This document shows positions 53,099-62,445 of a DNA stretch of 64,000 nucleotides, in pieces. This stretch comes from Mucilaginibacter sp. OK268. Lineage in GTDB: Bacteria; Bacteroidota; Bacteroidia; Sphingobacteriales; Sphingobacteriaceae. Below the pieces are notes generated by a model. It saw only the letters and a program-made list of their open reading frames with translations, was not told where the DNA came from and searched no databases. The DNA lies in NCBI RefSeq assembly GCF_900103125.1, contig NZ_FNJV01000013.1:62001-126000 (forward strand), in the 5' to 3' direction. The first letter of the stretch is position 1. Each line of letters opens with the position of its first letter. Made by a program: the position numbers and the translations under genes.

Positions 53099-54302
53099 CT
53101 AACTCTCCGGCTATAACGTTTAAACTACTCATATTAATAATAGCGTCTGATAATAACATACCACGGCTCATTGGCGCATACATCTGGTAATTGATAAAGC
53201 TTGGTCTGCGGAAATGCAAACGGTATGGGCTGCGCCCACCATCGTTCACCAGATAAAAGCCCAGCTCGCCATTGGCACCTTCTACCGAATGATATACTTC
53301 GGTATTCGGAGTAGGAATTTCGCCCATCACAATTTTAAAGTGATAGATGAGGGCTTCCATGTTATTATAAACTTCTTCTTTTGGAGGCAGGTAAAACTCA
53401 GGCACATCAGCATGAAAAATGTCTGTTGGCTCTTTTTCCAGTTTTACCAGGGCTTGCTCAATAATGCGCAGGCTTTGCCACATTTCTTCGTTACGTACCA
53501 AAAAGCGACTGTAAACATCGCCATTGGTACCCACAGGCACTTCAAAATCAAAATCTTCGTATGATGAGTATGGGTTCATCGCCCTTACGTCATAATCAAC
53601 ACCGGCAGCACGCAGTAAAGGACCTGTCCAGCTATAGCTCAACGCGGTTTCGGCAGTAACGGCGGCCACATCTTTGGTGCGGTCAACAAAAATACGGTTA
53701 CGGTTAAACAGCGATTCAAACTCTTTCAGTGTAACCGGGAAATTTTTCAGGAAGGCACGCAGCTTGGCAAAAGCGATAGTATTAAAATTACGCTCAAAAC
53801 CGCCGATGCGACCAATATTGGTAGTGAGGCGCGATCCGCAGATCTCCTCATATATTTCGTAAATAGACTCGCGGTGCTCCATCATGTACAGGAAGCCTGT
53901 AAACGCGCCGGTATCCACACCCAATACACCGTTGCAGATGATGTGGTCAGATATGCGGGCCAGTTCCATAATGATCACCCGAAGGTAATCAACCCTTTTT
54001 GGAGTGGTGATGCCCAGCAGTTTTTCAACCGTCATGTGCCAGCCCATATTGTTAATGGGTGATGAACAATAGTTTAAACGGTCGGTAAGCGGGGTTATCT
54101 GGTAAAAAGGTCGGTGTTCGGCAATTTTTTCAAACGCGCGATGTATATAACCAATGGTTGATACGCCGCTTACAATTCTTTCCCCATCAAGCTGTAGCAC
54201 ATTCTGGAACACACCATGGGTTGCAGGGTGCGTTGGCCCCAGGTTAAGGGTCGAAAGCTCGTTTTGCGGATCGTTGTCTGTATATACAGGATGATTTTGC
54301 AT
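53091..54302 (-). CDS. nuoD: NADH-quinone oxidoreductase subunit D
   Basis: NuoD, 403 residues, is the 49-kDa subunit that with NuoB forms the quinone site. LGPTHPATHGVFQNVLQLDGE and GYIHRAFEKIAEHR, YCSSPINNMGWHMTVEKLLGI are conserved, as is the end SLNVIAGELDA. C and D are separate genes, as in many bacteria outside the enterics. Confidence 0.98.
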   Translation of the reverse strand: MQNHPVYTDNDPQNELSTLNLGPTHPATHGVFQNVLQLDGERIVSGVSTIGYIHRAFEKIAEHRPFYQITPLTDRLNYCSSPINNMGWHMTVEKLLGITTPKRVDYLRVIIMELARISDHIICNGVLGVDTGAFTGFLYMMEHRESIYEIYEEICGSRLTTNIGRIGGFERNFNTIAFAKLRAFLKNFPVTLKEFESLFNRNRIFVDRTKDVAAVTAETALSYSWTGPLLRAAGVDYDVRAMNPYSSYEDFDFEVPVGTNGDVYSRFLVRNEEMWQSLRIIEQALVKLEKEPTDIFHADVPEFYLPPKEEVYNNMEALIYHFKIVMGEIPTPNTEVYHSVEGANGELGFYLVNDGGRSPYRLHFRRPSFINYQMYAPMSRGMLLSDAIINMSSLNVIAGELDA

Positions 54303-54320
54303 CAGTATAATTATTTATTT

Positions 54321-54414
54321 AGATATGAGATTTGAGACCTGAGATTTGAGACTTTTGAATTGTTACCAATAGGAAAAATGGTCTCATATCCAAAATCTCA
54401 CGTCTCACATCTAA
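54321..54414. repeat. Phrase repeat between nuoC and nuoD
   Basis: AGATATGAGATTTGAGACC and TGAGATTTGAGAC are inverted as GGTCTCATATCC and AAAATCTCACGTCTCACATC. The vocabulary is shared with 12194-12290 at ftsX. Confidence 0.7.
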
Positions 54415-54422
54415 TCTATATG

Positions 54423-54926
54423 TTATCTTCCGAAGAAGTAATCCTTTTTATCAACACGGTTTGGATCCTCCAGCGGAAATTCTTTTCGCATCGGGAAAGC
54501 CGTCATGTCATCAACATTCAGTATACGGCGCAGGTCGGGGTGGCCGTCAAATATAACCCCAAAAAAGTCGTACGTTTCACGCTCCATCCAGTTGGCACCC
54601 TCCCATACGGTAGTAGCTGTAGGGATATGTACGTCGCCATCGGCTAAAAACACTTTAATACGGATACGGGTATTGGTGGTTAAACTGTGCAGGTGGTAAA
54701 TAATACCAATCTGCTTTTCCTGCTCCGGATAATGTATGGCGGTAATATCTGTTAAAAATATAAACCGGAGAGCGTCGTCGGTCTTTAAAAAAGTTAACAG
54801 ATCAATGATCTGCTCGCGGCCGGTTTCCACAGTAAGCAAACCATAAGGCTCGCCTACCAGCGTTACCTGCTGGTCAAACTTTTCAGCAATTCTTTTTAAA
54901 AGCTCTTCGTTAGGGATCTGGACCAT
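54423..54926 (-). CDS. nuoC: NADH-quinone oxidoreductase subunit C
   Basis: The 167-residue protein has the 30-kDa subunit hallmark ERETYDFFGVIFDGHPDLRRIL and the end PMRKEFPLEDPNRVDKKDYF. It starts on the last base of the nuoB stop, so translation is coupled, and ends 120 bases before nuoD. Confidence 0.97.
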   Translation of the reverse strand: MVQIPNEELLKRIAEKFDQQVTLVGEPYGLLTVETGREQIIDLLTFLKTDDALRFIFLTDITAIHYPEQEKQIGIIYHLHSLTTNTRIRIKVFLADGDVHIPTATTVWEGANWMERETYDFFGVIFDGHPDLRRILNVDDMTAFPMRKEFPLEDPNRVDKKDYFFGR

Positions 54927-55468
54927 TATTGAATTCCGTATTTAGCTAACAATTCCTGGTACTTAGGTTCGTTTCTTCTGCGAAGCGATTCTGTTTGTAC
55001 CAATTTTTGAATATTAATAAAGCCATCAATAATAGCTTCGGGGCGGGGTGGGCAACCGGGCACATAAACGTCAACCGGTATCACTTCATCAATACCCTGC
55101 AAAACAGAGTAAGTATCAAATATACCGCCGCTTGAGGCACAGGCGCCAACAGCCATCACCCAACGAGGTTCGGCCATTTGCAGATATACCTGCCTTAATA
55201 CCGGGGCCATTTTTTTGGCGATAGTACCCATAACCATTAACAGATCGGCCTGACGTGGCGAAAAGCTTAAACGCTCGGCACCAAATCTCGACAGGTCATA
55301 ATGAGAGGCCATAGTTGCCATAAATTCAATACCACAGCACGAGGTGGCAAATGGCAGGGGCCATAATGAATTTGAGCGTGCTATACCTATTACTTTATCA
55401 AGCGAGGTAGCAAAAAATCCGGCGCCTTCTACTCCAGCAGGAGCGTCAACTAATTGAATATCACTCAT
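54926..55468 (-). CDS. nuoB: NADH-quinone oxidoreductase subunit B
   Basis: NuoB holds N2, the last 4Fe-4S cluster. The 180-residue protein has ATSCCGIEFMAT (Cys44, Cys45), MAVGACASSGG and VDVYVPGCPPRPEA. The family length is normal. It overlaps nuoC by one base and follows nuoA after 245 bases. Confidence 0.98.
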   Translation of the reverse strand: MSDIQLVDAPAGVEGAGFFATSLDKVIGIARSNSLWPLPFATSCCGIEFMATMASHYDLSRFGAERLSFSPRQADLLMVMGTIAKKMAPVLRQVYLQMAEPRWVMAVGACASSGGIFDTYSVLQGIDEVIPVDVYVPGCPPRPEAIIDGFINIQKLVQTESLRRRNEPKYQELLAKYGIQ

Positions 55469-55713
55469 TGAACTATTTTAATAGAAATCCACTATCCGGA
55501 AAAGACGGATAATGAGTGCAAATTTACAATAATAACCATGTAAAAAGTACACGATGGCTACTCTGTAGCTATATTTAGAATCGTTCTAAAAAAGAATTCT
55601 CTAATCCTTTTTGATGTGCCGCTGATTTTGTCTGAATCCGAATTAACAGAATTTAAGAATTAACGGAATCCTATCATCTGCACATCCGCACATCTGCATA
55701 TTTGCACATCCGA
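55469..55713. other. 245-base gap between nuoA and nuoB
   Basis: No ORF is seen. A short hairpin ATCCG..CGGAT lies at 55494-55510 and a run of related words (CACATCCGCACATCTGCATA, TTTGCACATCCG) at 55676-55709. Phrase-like words GAATTAACAGAATTTAAG and GAATTAACGG also occur. It may carry a second promoter for nuoB onwards. Confidence 0.5.
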
Positions 55714-56085
55714 TCAGTCCCAGTCTAACGCTTTCTTTTTTATTACGTATATAAAACCTAATAAAAGCGTGGCCATAAATATGAACATTTCGACCATACC
55801 CTTGGCGCCCATTTCTTTGAAATTAACAGCCCAGGGATACATAAATATCACCTCCACATCAAACAGCACAAACAATATGGCCACCAGGAAATATTTAATG
55901 GATATGGGGGTACGGGCATTACCCACTACTTCGATACCCGATTCAAAGGGGGTCAGTTTGTCCTTAGTTTTACGCTTAGGACCAATTTTATGCGTTACAA
56001 ACATGGTGGTTACCACAAACCCTAAAGCCACTAACATTTGAATAATGATGGGCAAATAATTAAGCGGTGTACTTTGTAATTCCAT
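55714..56085 (-). CDS. nuoA: NADH-quinone oxidoreductase subunit A
   Basis: The 123-residue protein has three spans (about 10-30, 65-85, 95-114). KLTPFESGIEVVGNARTPISIKYFLVAILFVLFDVEVIFMYPWAV is the diagnostic middle region. It is first in the operon; the TPR gene's terminator lies just upstream, so the nuo promoter should be in 56086-56113. Confidence 0.97.
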   Translation of the reverse strand: MELQSTPLNYLPIIIQMLVALGFVVTTMFVTHKIGPKRKTKDKLTPFESGIEVVGNARTPISIKYFLVAILFVLFDVEVIFMYPWAVNFKEMGAKGMVEMFIFMATLLLGFIYVIKKKALDWD

Positions 56086-56113
56086 GCTGCAAATATACTA
56101 ATGGAACTATAAT

Positions 56114-56145
56114 AAAAAAGGCCTCTTTTACAAGAGGCCTTTTTT
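56114..56145 (-). terminator. Terminator after the TPR gene
   Basis: AAAAAAGGCCTCTT pairs perfectly with AAGAGGCCTTTTTT around TTAC. It lies 55 bases past the TPR stop on the minus strand and shields nuoA from read-through. Confidence 0.9.
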
Positions 56146-56199
56146 ATTTTTAAGCTTAAGTATCAGAGATAAGCCCTCTGTACTTGCTATTATAAAACC

Positions 56200-57891
56200 T
56201 TATTTGCTTTTACCGCCACCGGCTTTTTTCGCAAAGTAAGCAATTACCTGTTTATTAGTAGGATCTGCGTCACGTGCTTTGGCATAGTTATCCGCAGCCT
56301 TGGTTAAGTCTTTTTCCTTAAACTCGGCATAGTTAGCCAAATAAACATAGGATTCTGCCAAGTTCTTTTTAGTTTTATCATCTGGTGTTCCTTTAGCAAG
56401 TACCAGCTCAATATATTTTTCATAAAAAGGCTTAGCATAACCCATAATGTTATTACGGTCTTTATCCTTTAACTCATTAACACGTGCACGATAAATGTAA
56501 GCATCAGCGGTAGTTGGGCTTTTTTGGGTAACGTAGCTAAAAGCTGAATCGGCTTTGGCTATTAATGAATCGGCAGTTGGCTTTTTCTCGTCATATCCAT
56601 AGTAATAGCTAATACCCTCATAAAAATAATCTGTAAGCTTAACATTTCGCCCACCTTTTTGGGTAACCACTTTATAGGCATCCCCAGCTTCTACATATTT
56701 TTTTCCACGGAACAATGATTTAGCAATTTCTCCGTAAACATCTGTTTGGGTCGAATCAAGAGCCAATGCTTTTCTTAAAGTATTGATACCTACTGAATCC
56801 TGACCTGATGCCATTTGCAAACGCCCCTGGTATAAATAATCGCGCGGAAGGATACGTTTTGGGTCGGCTTTCTGGAACCAGGTGTTAATAGCGGTTAAAC
56901 CGGCAGGATAATCTTTGTTCTCATAAGCCGAGTAAGCCAGGTAGCGGTATGCTCTCGCATTGCTGTTTGCTGATTTTGAAAGATCAGCAGCCACCTGTTG
57001 CAGGGTTTTATAATCACCGGCCAACAGTAAAAAGTCGGCATAATGCATTTGTGACTCAACAGACTGATCGGTCAGGCTGATATATTTTTTATAATGATCA
57101 GCTGCCTCTTTGATCTTCACTGATGCCTGTTTAGGATCGGTATATGACCAGCGCACATCTGTTTCGGCCCATTCGCGGTAAGCCGGACCATAATTAGGGT
57201 CGATAGCTAAGGCGTCCTGGAATTGTTTCTCAGAATCTTCAAAGTTATTGGCAAACTGCCATAAAACGCCGGTAGCTACTTTTGCAGCCGGATTTTTAGG
57301 ATCGATGGTTGATGCATCTGAGTAAGCCTGGTAAGCTTCGTTGCTCTTTAATTGTGAGCGGTAGGCATTACCCAAAGTGATCAATAATTCCGCGTCTTTA
57401 GGGTTTACCACTTTACCTTTTTGTAAAACAGCAATAGCAGCATTGGCATCAGCCGGGGCTACTTTTGCGCCAGGTGTAAGCGGCAATAAATAAGCTTCGC
57501 CTACATATTGATATGGTTTTGAGCTTTTACCAGCCAGTGCAATAGCCTGGTTAAAGTTATTGGTTGCTCCCGAGTTATCTTTATCTAAACGGGCAGCAGC
57601 ACCTAAACCAGCATAGTTTAAAGCTGATTTAGCGTTTACAGCAATACCTTTATTAAAGGCCGCTTTTGCCGAATCGGCGTAATCTTGTTTGATATATACC
57701 CAACCCAGGTAAAAAAAGTTCTCATCCTTATCGGCTTGTGTCGTCGTAAGGTTTTTAAGCATTGATTTGGCTTTCTGATACTGTTCGGCGTCAATAGCTT
57801 TTTTGGCGTCGGCTAGACTTTGCGCAAAAACTGATGAACCTCCTAATAACAGTCCTAATGATGCCGTGGCTATTTTACTGATCATTTTCAT
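56200..57891 (-). CDS. Periplasmic TPR-repeat protein
   Basis: The 563-residue protein has a signal peptide (ATASLGLLLGGSSVFAQ). The rest is TPR-like helices: NFFYLGWVYIKQDYADSAKAAFNKGI, ALNYAGLGAAARLD, AELLITLGNAYRSQLKSNEAYQAYS, YAKARDADPTNKQVI. It is a scaffold, so partners are expected in the periplasm. It lies 6 bases after the PstS-like gene and is last in the TonB/ExbB/ExbD operon. The cargo is unknown. Confidence 0.88.
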   Translation of the reverse strand: MKMISKIATASLGLLLGGSSVFAQSLADAKKAIDAEQYQKAKSMLKNLTTTQADKDENFFYLGWVYIKQDYADSAKAAFNKGIAVNAKSALNYAGLGAAARLDKDNSGATNNFNQAIALAGKSSKPYQYVGEAYLLPLTPGAKVAPADANAAIAVLQKGKVVNPKDAELLITLGNAYRSQLKSNEAYQAYSDASTIDPKNPAAKVATGVLWQFANNFEDSEKQFQDALAIDPNYGPAYREWAETDVRWSYTDPKQASVKIKEAADHYKKYISLTDQSVESQMHYADFLLLAGDYKTLQQVAADLSKSANSNARAYRYLAYSAYENKDYPAGLTAINTWFQKADPKRILPRDYLYQGRLQMASGQDSVGINTLRKALALDSTQTDVYGEIAKSLFRGKKYVEAGDAYKVVTQKGGRNVKLTDYFYEGISYYYGYDEKKPTADSLIAKADSAFSYVTQKSPTTADAYIYRARVNELKDKDRNNIMGYAKPFYEKYIELVLAKGTPDDKTKKNLAESYVYLANYAEFKEKDLTKAADNYAKARDADPTNKQVIAYFAKKAGGGKSK

Positions 57892-57897
57892 CTTTAA

Positions 57898-58824
57898 TTA
57901 AAATTTATTTTTTAAACTAATCTCTCTCGTTGGTATAGAATCAGGCAACAGGCCTGATTTTAGTATGATACGCTGGCCTGGTTGGCTGCCTAAAAATTTA
58001 GCGAAACCCATGCCCAAACCTACTTTGCTTGTACAATTGATTACATAAAGCCCTCTGCTTAAAGGGTACTGTTTTAAGACAAGCGACTCTTGTGATGGTT
58101 TAAAATAAGTGTCCGGGTACTGTTTGTTTGACTCATCCCTGACACTTACTACTTTAACCTTTTCTACATATCCGGCATAATCCTTATCCGGATCATTAAG
58201 CCAGCTAAACCCGGTTATGCCTAAAGCATCAGGGTGTTCGCTTACATATTTCAAAACCTCTTTATTTGATTTAAGCGCATAAATGTTTTTCTGCGTAAAT
58301 CCCTTACTTCCGGTAAAGTCCTTCAAATATCTTACCAAACTCGAATTAGGGTTATCAAAAACAATGGTTCTGTTTAAATCGCCCTGTCCTGTGAGCAGTT
58401 TTTTCAATTGGCCTACAGTAATGGAGGTATCATTTGAAGCTGTGTTCACGATAAGCGCTATAGCATCAATGGCAAAGCGTACAGACTCCACCGACAATGT
58501 CCTTTTAGTGATCACAGCACGTTCATCAGCAGTAAGCTCACGCGACAGTATGGCTACGCGTACACTATCGTTTAACAGGTCATTTACGGCCTCATTCTCT
58601 GTTTTATACAAAACATTGATTTTGGCATTGGGATTTTGGCTGGAATAAATATACAGTTCCTGATCTAAGATGGGTGAGAAGGAAGCATCGGCAACAAAAG
58701 TTGCTTTGCCCGATTTAGCATCATTATCAGCAGAAAATTTTGTCGACTTTTGTTTACAGGCTTGTAAGCCCGCACTCAGGAGCAATGCAAAAAGTAAAAA
58801 CTGACTATTAAAATTAATCTTCAT
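57898..58824 (-). CDS. PstS-like substrate-binding lipoprotein
   Basis: From the ATG at 58824 the protein has 308 residues with a lipoprotein signal (LFALLLSAGLQAC, Cys23). The body matches PBP-like/PstS proteins: LLTGQGDLNRTIVFDNPNSSLVRYLKD, ALGITGFSWLND and FAKFLGSQPGQRIILKSGLLP. There are no pstCAB permease genes here; the neighbours are TonB/ExbB/ExbD and a TPR protein, so it may sense or scaffold rather than feed an ABC importer. Its start overlaps the small membrane-protein gene by 11 bases. The frame is open 18 codons further up, but the lipoprotein head decides the start. Confidence 0.82.
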   Translation of the reverse strand: MKINFNSQFLLFALLLSAGLQACKQKSTKFSADNDAKSGKATFVADASFSPILDQELYIYSSQNPNAKINVLYKTENEAVNDLLNDSVRVAILSRELTADERAVITKRTLSVESVRFAIDAIALIVNTASNDTSITVGQLKKLLTGQGDLNRTIVFDNPNSSLVRYLKDFTGSKGFTQKNIYALKSNKEVLKYVSEHPDALGITGFSWLNDPDKDYAGYVEKVKVVSVRDESNKQYPDTYFKPSQESLVLKQYPLSRGLYVINCTSKVGLGMGFAKFLGSQPGQRIILKSGLLPDSIPTREISLKNKF

Positions 58825-59044
58825 ACTGATCCTTCTTAAACAATCGTGAAAACCGCAGAATGGAATAAGCAATAACAAAGGCTCCGAAAAGCATTCGCTG
58901 GTATTGCGGTAATTGTAAGGGCAACTGGTCCCAAAACATGATCATTAAGCCCAATACGACGAAACAAACAAAGGTGACAGCGCCTAAAATAAACAAAAAC
59001 CGCCTTTTGGGCGATTTTTGTTCTTTATTAAAATTGAGTGGCAT
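58814..59044 (-). CDS. Small membrane protein in the TonB operon
   Basis: The 76-residue product has two membrane spans (about 15-36 and 47-63), a basic head and a charged tail. It starts on the last base of the tonB stop and overlaps the PstS-like start by 11 bases, so it is translated with both. No family is recognised. The tight coupling suggests it works with TonB or the lipoprotein. Confidence 0.75.
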   Translation of the reverse strand: MPLNFNKEQKSPKRRFLFILGAVTFVCFVVLGLMIMFWDQLPLQLPQYQRMLFGAFVIAYSILRFSRLFKKDQYED

Positions 59045-59871
59045 TATTCGCTTGCTAACGTAAAGCTGATTGGCACGCTATATTGTACACGTACCGGGCG
59101 ACCATTCTGAATACCTGGTTTCCAGTGTGGTGAATTTTTCAATACACGAACCGCTTCTTCGTCGCAGCCGCTACCAATACCTCTGGTAACTTTGATATCA
59201 GTTAATGAACCATCTTTTTCCACAACGAAGGTACAAATTACCCTACCTTGAGTACCGTTTTCACGGGCTACTGCCGGGTAACGGATAGATTTACCCAAAT
59301 AGGCACCAAATTTCTCCAAACCTCCCGGGAATTCCGGAACCTGCTCTACCGAAGTAAAGATCTGGTTAGGATCGGCTTCTACTACTTGTTTAACATCGGA
59401 GTTACCTACCGGCTCATCAATTCTGATATCGGCGTTAGGATCACCCTTTTGGTCTTTCTGACCAGGGTCCTTAGTCTCCAAATCTTTTATTGTCGGTGGA
59501 TCTTTCTCCTTAACCTCGTTATCCGGTTTCACAACCGGAGGTGGGAAACGTACCTGGTCAACCTTTGGTTTAGGCGGTTCAGGTGGCGGCGGAGGTGGTT
59601 TTTTGGTTTGATCCACGGGTGGTGGAGGTAACAGCACTACGTCTGTTATCTTCACTTTTTGATCAGCTTTAGGGATAAGTCCCTGGATCCTGTTGATGAT
59701 AGTAGGTAAAGCAACAACAAATACAAACACAATGATTGCTATAATAAGCGCCCTTGATGTATTCTTGGAGTTATCCCTTCTCAGCTCATAAGCCCCATAG
59801 GCCTTATTTCTGCTACTAAAAACAACGTCGATCCATTTCTGATCTAATATGTCTAATTTCGATCCAAACAT
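59044..59871 (-). CDS. tonB: Energy-transducer TonB
   Basis: The 275-residue protein has a cytoplasmic head with AYGAYELRRDNSKN, one span (about 40-60), a Pro-rich periplasmic stretch (PPPPVDQTKKPPPPPPEPPKP, about 83-103) and the C-terminal domain (PEFPGGLEKFGAYLGKSIRYPAVARENGTQGRV to VQYSVPISFTL) with a conserved YP. It transmits proton-motive force to TonB-dependent receptors such as the SusC here. It follows the second exbD by 39 bases. Confidence 0.94.
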   Translation of the reverse strand: MFGSKLDILDQKWIDVVFSSRNKAYGAYELRRDNSKNTSRALIIAIIVFVFVVALPTIINRIQGLIPKADQKVKITDVVLLPPPPVDQTKKPPPPPPEPPKPKVDQVRFPPPVVKPDNEVKEKDPPTIKDLETKDPGQKDQKGDPNADIRIDEPVGNSDVKQVVEADPNQIFTSVEQVPEFPGGLEKFGAYLGKSIRYPAVARENGTQGRVICTFVVEKDGSLTDIKVTRGIGSGCDEEAVRVLKNSPHWKPGIQNGRPVRVQYSVPISFTLASE

Positions 59872-59910
59872 CTTTTAAGATTTAATGGTAGTTAATAACG
59901 TTATTTTAAA

Positions 59911-60456
59911 TTATTTAGTATCGTTGTAAAGCCCATTCTTCTGTAAATCAGTAACTTCAATGGGTAAAATATCAACTATAGCGTAGCTTTGTACATTGAC
60001 GATATTCATCTCATCAAGTATTGCAACTACATTTTTATAATTTGATTTGCTACTTGGCTTGATCAAAACGATCATTGGTTTGCCTGTAGCTTTCTCGATA
60101 TCTGCTTTCTTTTCAACAAGCAATTTGCGCAGATCATTTGGACCATAACCAATTATAGTAGGTGCCGATTTTCCTGCCTCGCCCAGATACCACTCCAATT
60201 TATCATTGCTACCTAATAATAAGGTTAGTGATGATGAAGCCTTAACAGCTAATTGATCCTTTGTTTTATCATCTTTATCGGGCATGGTCAAGTCCATCGC
60301 TTTGGGCTTGGCCAAGGTAGTTGTCATGATAAAGAAAGTGATCAACAGGAAAGCTAAATCAACCATCGCTGTTAAATCTACGCGGGTGGATTGCTTTTTA
60401 CTGCGAACCTTCCCGCCTTTGTGTTTACCTCCCCCGGAGGTATCTAATTCTGCCAT
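59911..60456 (-). CDS. exbD: ExbD-type biopolymer transport protein (second copy)
   Basis: The 181-residue protein has a basic head, one span with the essential Asp33 (VDLTAMVDLAFLLITFFIM) and a periplasmic domain (VLIKPSSKSNYKNVVAILDEMNIVNVQSYAIVDI). It differs from the first copy in its head and periplasmic part. The 6-base gap to the first exbD suggests coupled expression. Confidence 0.93.
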   Translation of the reverse strand: MAELDTSGGGKHKGGKVRSKKQSTRVDLTAMVDLAFLLITFFIMTTTLAKPKAMDLTMPDKDDKTKDQLAVKASSSLTLLLGSNDKLEWYLGEAGKSAPTIIGYGPNDLRKLLVEKKADIEKATGKPMIVLIKPSSKSNYKNVVAILDEMNIVNVQSYAIVDILPIEVTDLQKNGLYNDTK

Positions 60457-60462
60457 GATCTT

Positions 60463-61089
60463 TTATTTTTTAGGAGCAGCGCCACCGCCACTACCTAAGT
60501 TTGTTATTAAACTAAACTTGTTCACTTTTTGCTTTTGCAAAATATTGATAACATCCTTAATAACCGGGTATTCTTCTTTGCTATCGCCTTTTATCGCTAT
60601 ACGCAACTGCGCATTATCCAATGCTACGGTAGCTTTACGGGCTTCACGGATCCAGTTAAATAATTCGTTACTTACAGAATCACGGGGGATACCTGGTTTG
60701 TTATATTTTTTTTGGTCATCAGCCGATAAAGCAATAAACTGATGCATTTGGTTAAAGGGAACACCAATTGATGTGATCGTAGAAAACCTGTTTAACTCAT
60801 CGGGCGTAAACGTTGTTTTATAAAGTTCGCCCATTTGAATTAAGGTTTGTTTACGGATATTCACTCCCTCTATTCCAAAAAATGCTTTCTGTGAACCTAC
60901 AGAAATGGTAGCGAAGTCATTCTCCGGAATTGGTTGCTGTATCGATGATTTTGGCATATCGATAGGAACCGGGTCCTCGGTACGTACTTTCGCGGTCATT
61001 ATAAAGAAAGTCAGCAACAGGAAGGCCACGTCGCACATGGCGGTCATGTCAATGGCTGTACTCTTTCTTGGAACTTTTATCCTTGCCAT
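60463..61089 (-). CDS. exbD: ExbD-type biopolymer transport protein (first copy)
   Basis: The 208-residue protein has MARIKVPRKSTAIDMTAMCD, in which Asp20 opens the span, and a longer periplasmic domain ending in AIKGDSKEEYPVIKDVINILQKQKVNKFSLITNL. Two different ExbDs are usual in Bacteroidota TonB systems. It lies 114 bases after exbB. Confidence 0.93.
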   Translation of the reverse strand: MARIKVPRKSTAIDMTAMCDVAFLLLTFFIMTAKVRTEDPVPIDMPKSSIQQPIPENDFATISVGSQKAFFGIEGVNIRKQTLIQMGELYKTTFTPDELNRFSTITSIGVPFNQMHQFIALSADDQKKYNKPGIPRDSVSNELFNWIREARKATVALDNAQLRIAIKGDSKEEYPVIKDVINILQKQKVNKFSLITNLGSGGGAAPKK

Positions 61090-61203
61090 ATTTGATTTTT
61101 TTTTAAAATATATAGAATTTAATAATTATAACATCCACGCATTATTCCTGGTTATATATAGGACACAAATGGGGGGACGAAAGCTAATTAACCTATATAC
61201 TTA

Positions 61204-62043
61204 TTATCTGTTGGCATTTTTGTGTGATGCAGCAAATGTTTGTACAATGCTGAATCCGGCTTCGTCAATTGCGTAAGTTAACTTGTCAATTTTTGATGTA
61301 AATACGTTGTACATTACGATAGAAACAGCAGAAGTACTGATACCGAACGCAGTGTTGATCAAAGCTTCAGAAATGTGTGAAGATAGTTCAATCTGGTTTG
61401 GTACACCTGATACCGCTAATGAAGAGAAGGCCTTGATCATACCCACAACCGTACCTAACAGACCGGTTAATGTACCGATAGATACCAATGTAGCAATGAT
61501 AGTTAAGTTTTGCTCTAACATTGGCATTTCCAATGCAGTTGCTTCTTCAATGTCTTTTTGGATAGCCAAAGTTTTTTGATCAACGTCAAGATTTGGTTCA
61601 GCTTCCATTTCAGCGTATTTTTTCAATGCTGATTTGATAACGTTTGCTACAGAACCTTTTTGTTTGTCGCATTCTGCTGATGCGCCAGAGATGTTACCTG
61701 CGTTCAGTTGTGATTGGATCTTTCTAACAAAAGCATCTACACTGCCTGTACCTGAAGCTTTTCCGATTACTACGAAACGCTCGATAGAGAAAACGATAAC
61801 CATTAACAAAAACGCCATGATCACCGGCACGATTACACCACCGCTATATACAGTTCCGAAAATATCTACAGGAAAAGCAGTTTTGTCGCCGCCTTTGAAG
61901 TGACTTGGATCGCCCAGAACGAATATGAAAATAAGAGTAGTAACAATCAGGCAGATTGGAATAGTTAAGGATGCAAACAAGCCAGATGCACTTGAGCTTT
62001 CTTTGTTAACAGGAGTAGTTGGTTTTGTTGGTGCGTTTGCCAT
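61204..62043 (-). CDS. exbB: MotA/TolQ/ExbB-type proton channel
   Basis: The 279-residue protein has an N-terminal span (about 30-47), a second near 75-98 and a pair in the conserved part (NLTIIATLVSIGTLTGLLGTVVGMIKAFSSLA; EALINTAFGISTSAVSIVMYNVF). It forms the channel with ExbD that powers TonB. It is the first gene of the operon; the 402-base region upstream probably carries the promoter. Confidence 0.95.
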   Translation of the reverse strand: MANAPTKPTTPVNKESSSASGLFASLTIPICLIVTTLIFIFVLGDPSHFKGGDKTAFPVDIFGTVYSGGVIVPVIMAFLLMVIVFSIERFVVIGKASGTGSVDAFVRKIQSQLNAGNISGASAECDKQKGSVANVIKSALKKYAEMEAEPNLDVDQKTLAIQKDIEEATALEMPMLEQNLTIIATLVSIGTLTGLLGTVVGMIKAFSSLAVSGVPNQIELSSHISEALINTAFGISTSAVSIVMYNVFTSKIDKLTYAIDEAGFSIVQTFAASHKNANR

Positions 62044-62445
62044 TACTTTTAAATTTTAGTTTTAGTTTTTGTTTATATTATAAGTTTGTTAAATGTGCTT
62101 TTAATTAGCGAATAACAAAAATAGAATTTTAATGAAATAAAAAAATCTTTTATGTTATTCTTTACAATTTTTTAATACCGAATTACATTTTGTGCCTAAT
62201 TGGTCATTATTAACGTAACAATGCTTAAATATTGTGTGTTGCCACGACAATTATTTGCAATGAAAACCATTTTTTTTTAGATTATCAAGCATTAACTGAT
62301 AAAAATTGTGTTATTAATATGTTACAATATTGGTTTTAAAGCCATTTCATAGCGGCCGGGAGTAGTATAACGCTAAATATTTCTTTTTGTTGTATGTGTA
62401 TGTTATACGCTTAGATACTAACCCAATAGCACTTACAAGCATAAA
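62044..62445. other. 402-base AT-rich region between exbB and the SUI1 gene
   Basis: There is no ORF I believe. CAAAAATA at 62116-62123 reads TATTTTTG on the minus strand, a possible -7 box for exbB, but no clear -33 partner is seen. No repeat of the kinds seen elsewhere lies here. Confidence 0.45.

Noticed and set aside
57898..62043. A phosphate (Pst) uptake operon
   Set aside because: Only a PstS-like protein is present; pstC, pstA, pstB and phoU are absent and the neighbours belong to a TonB system.
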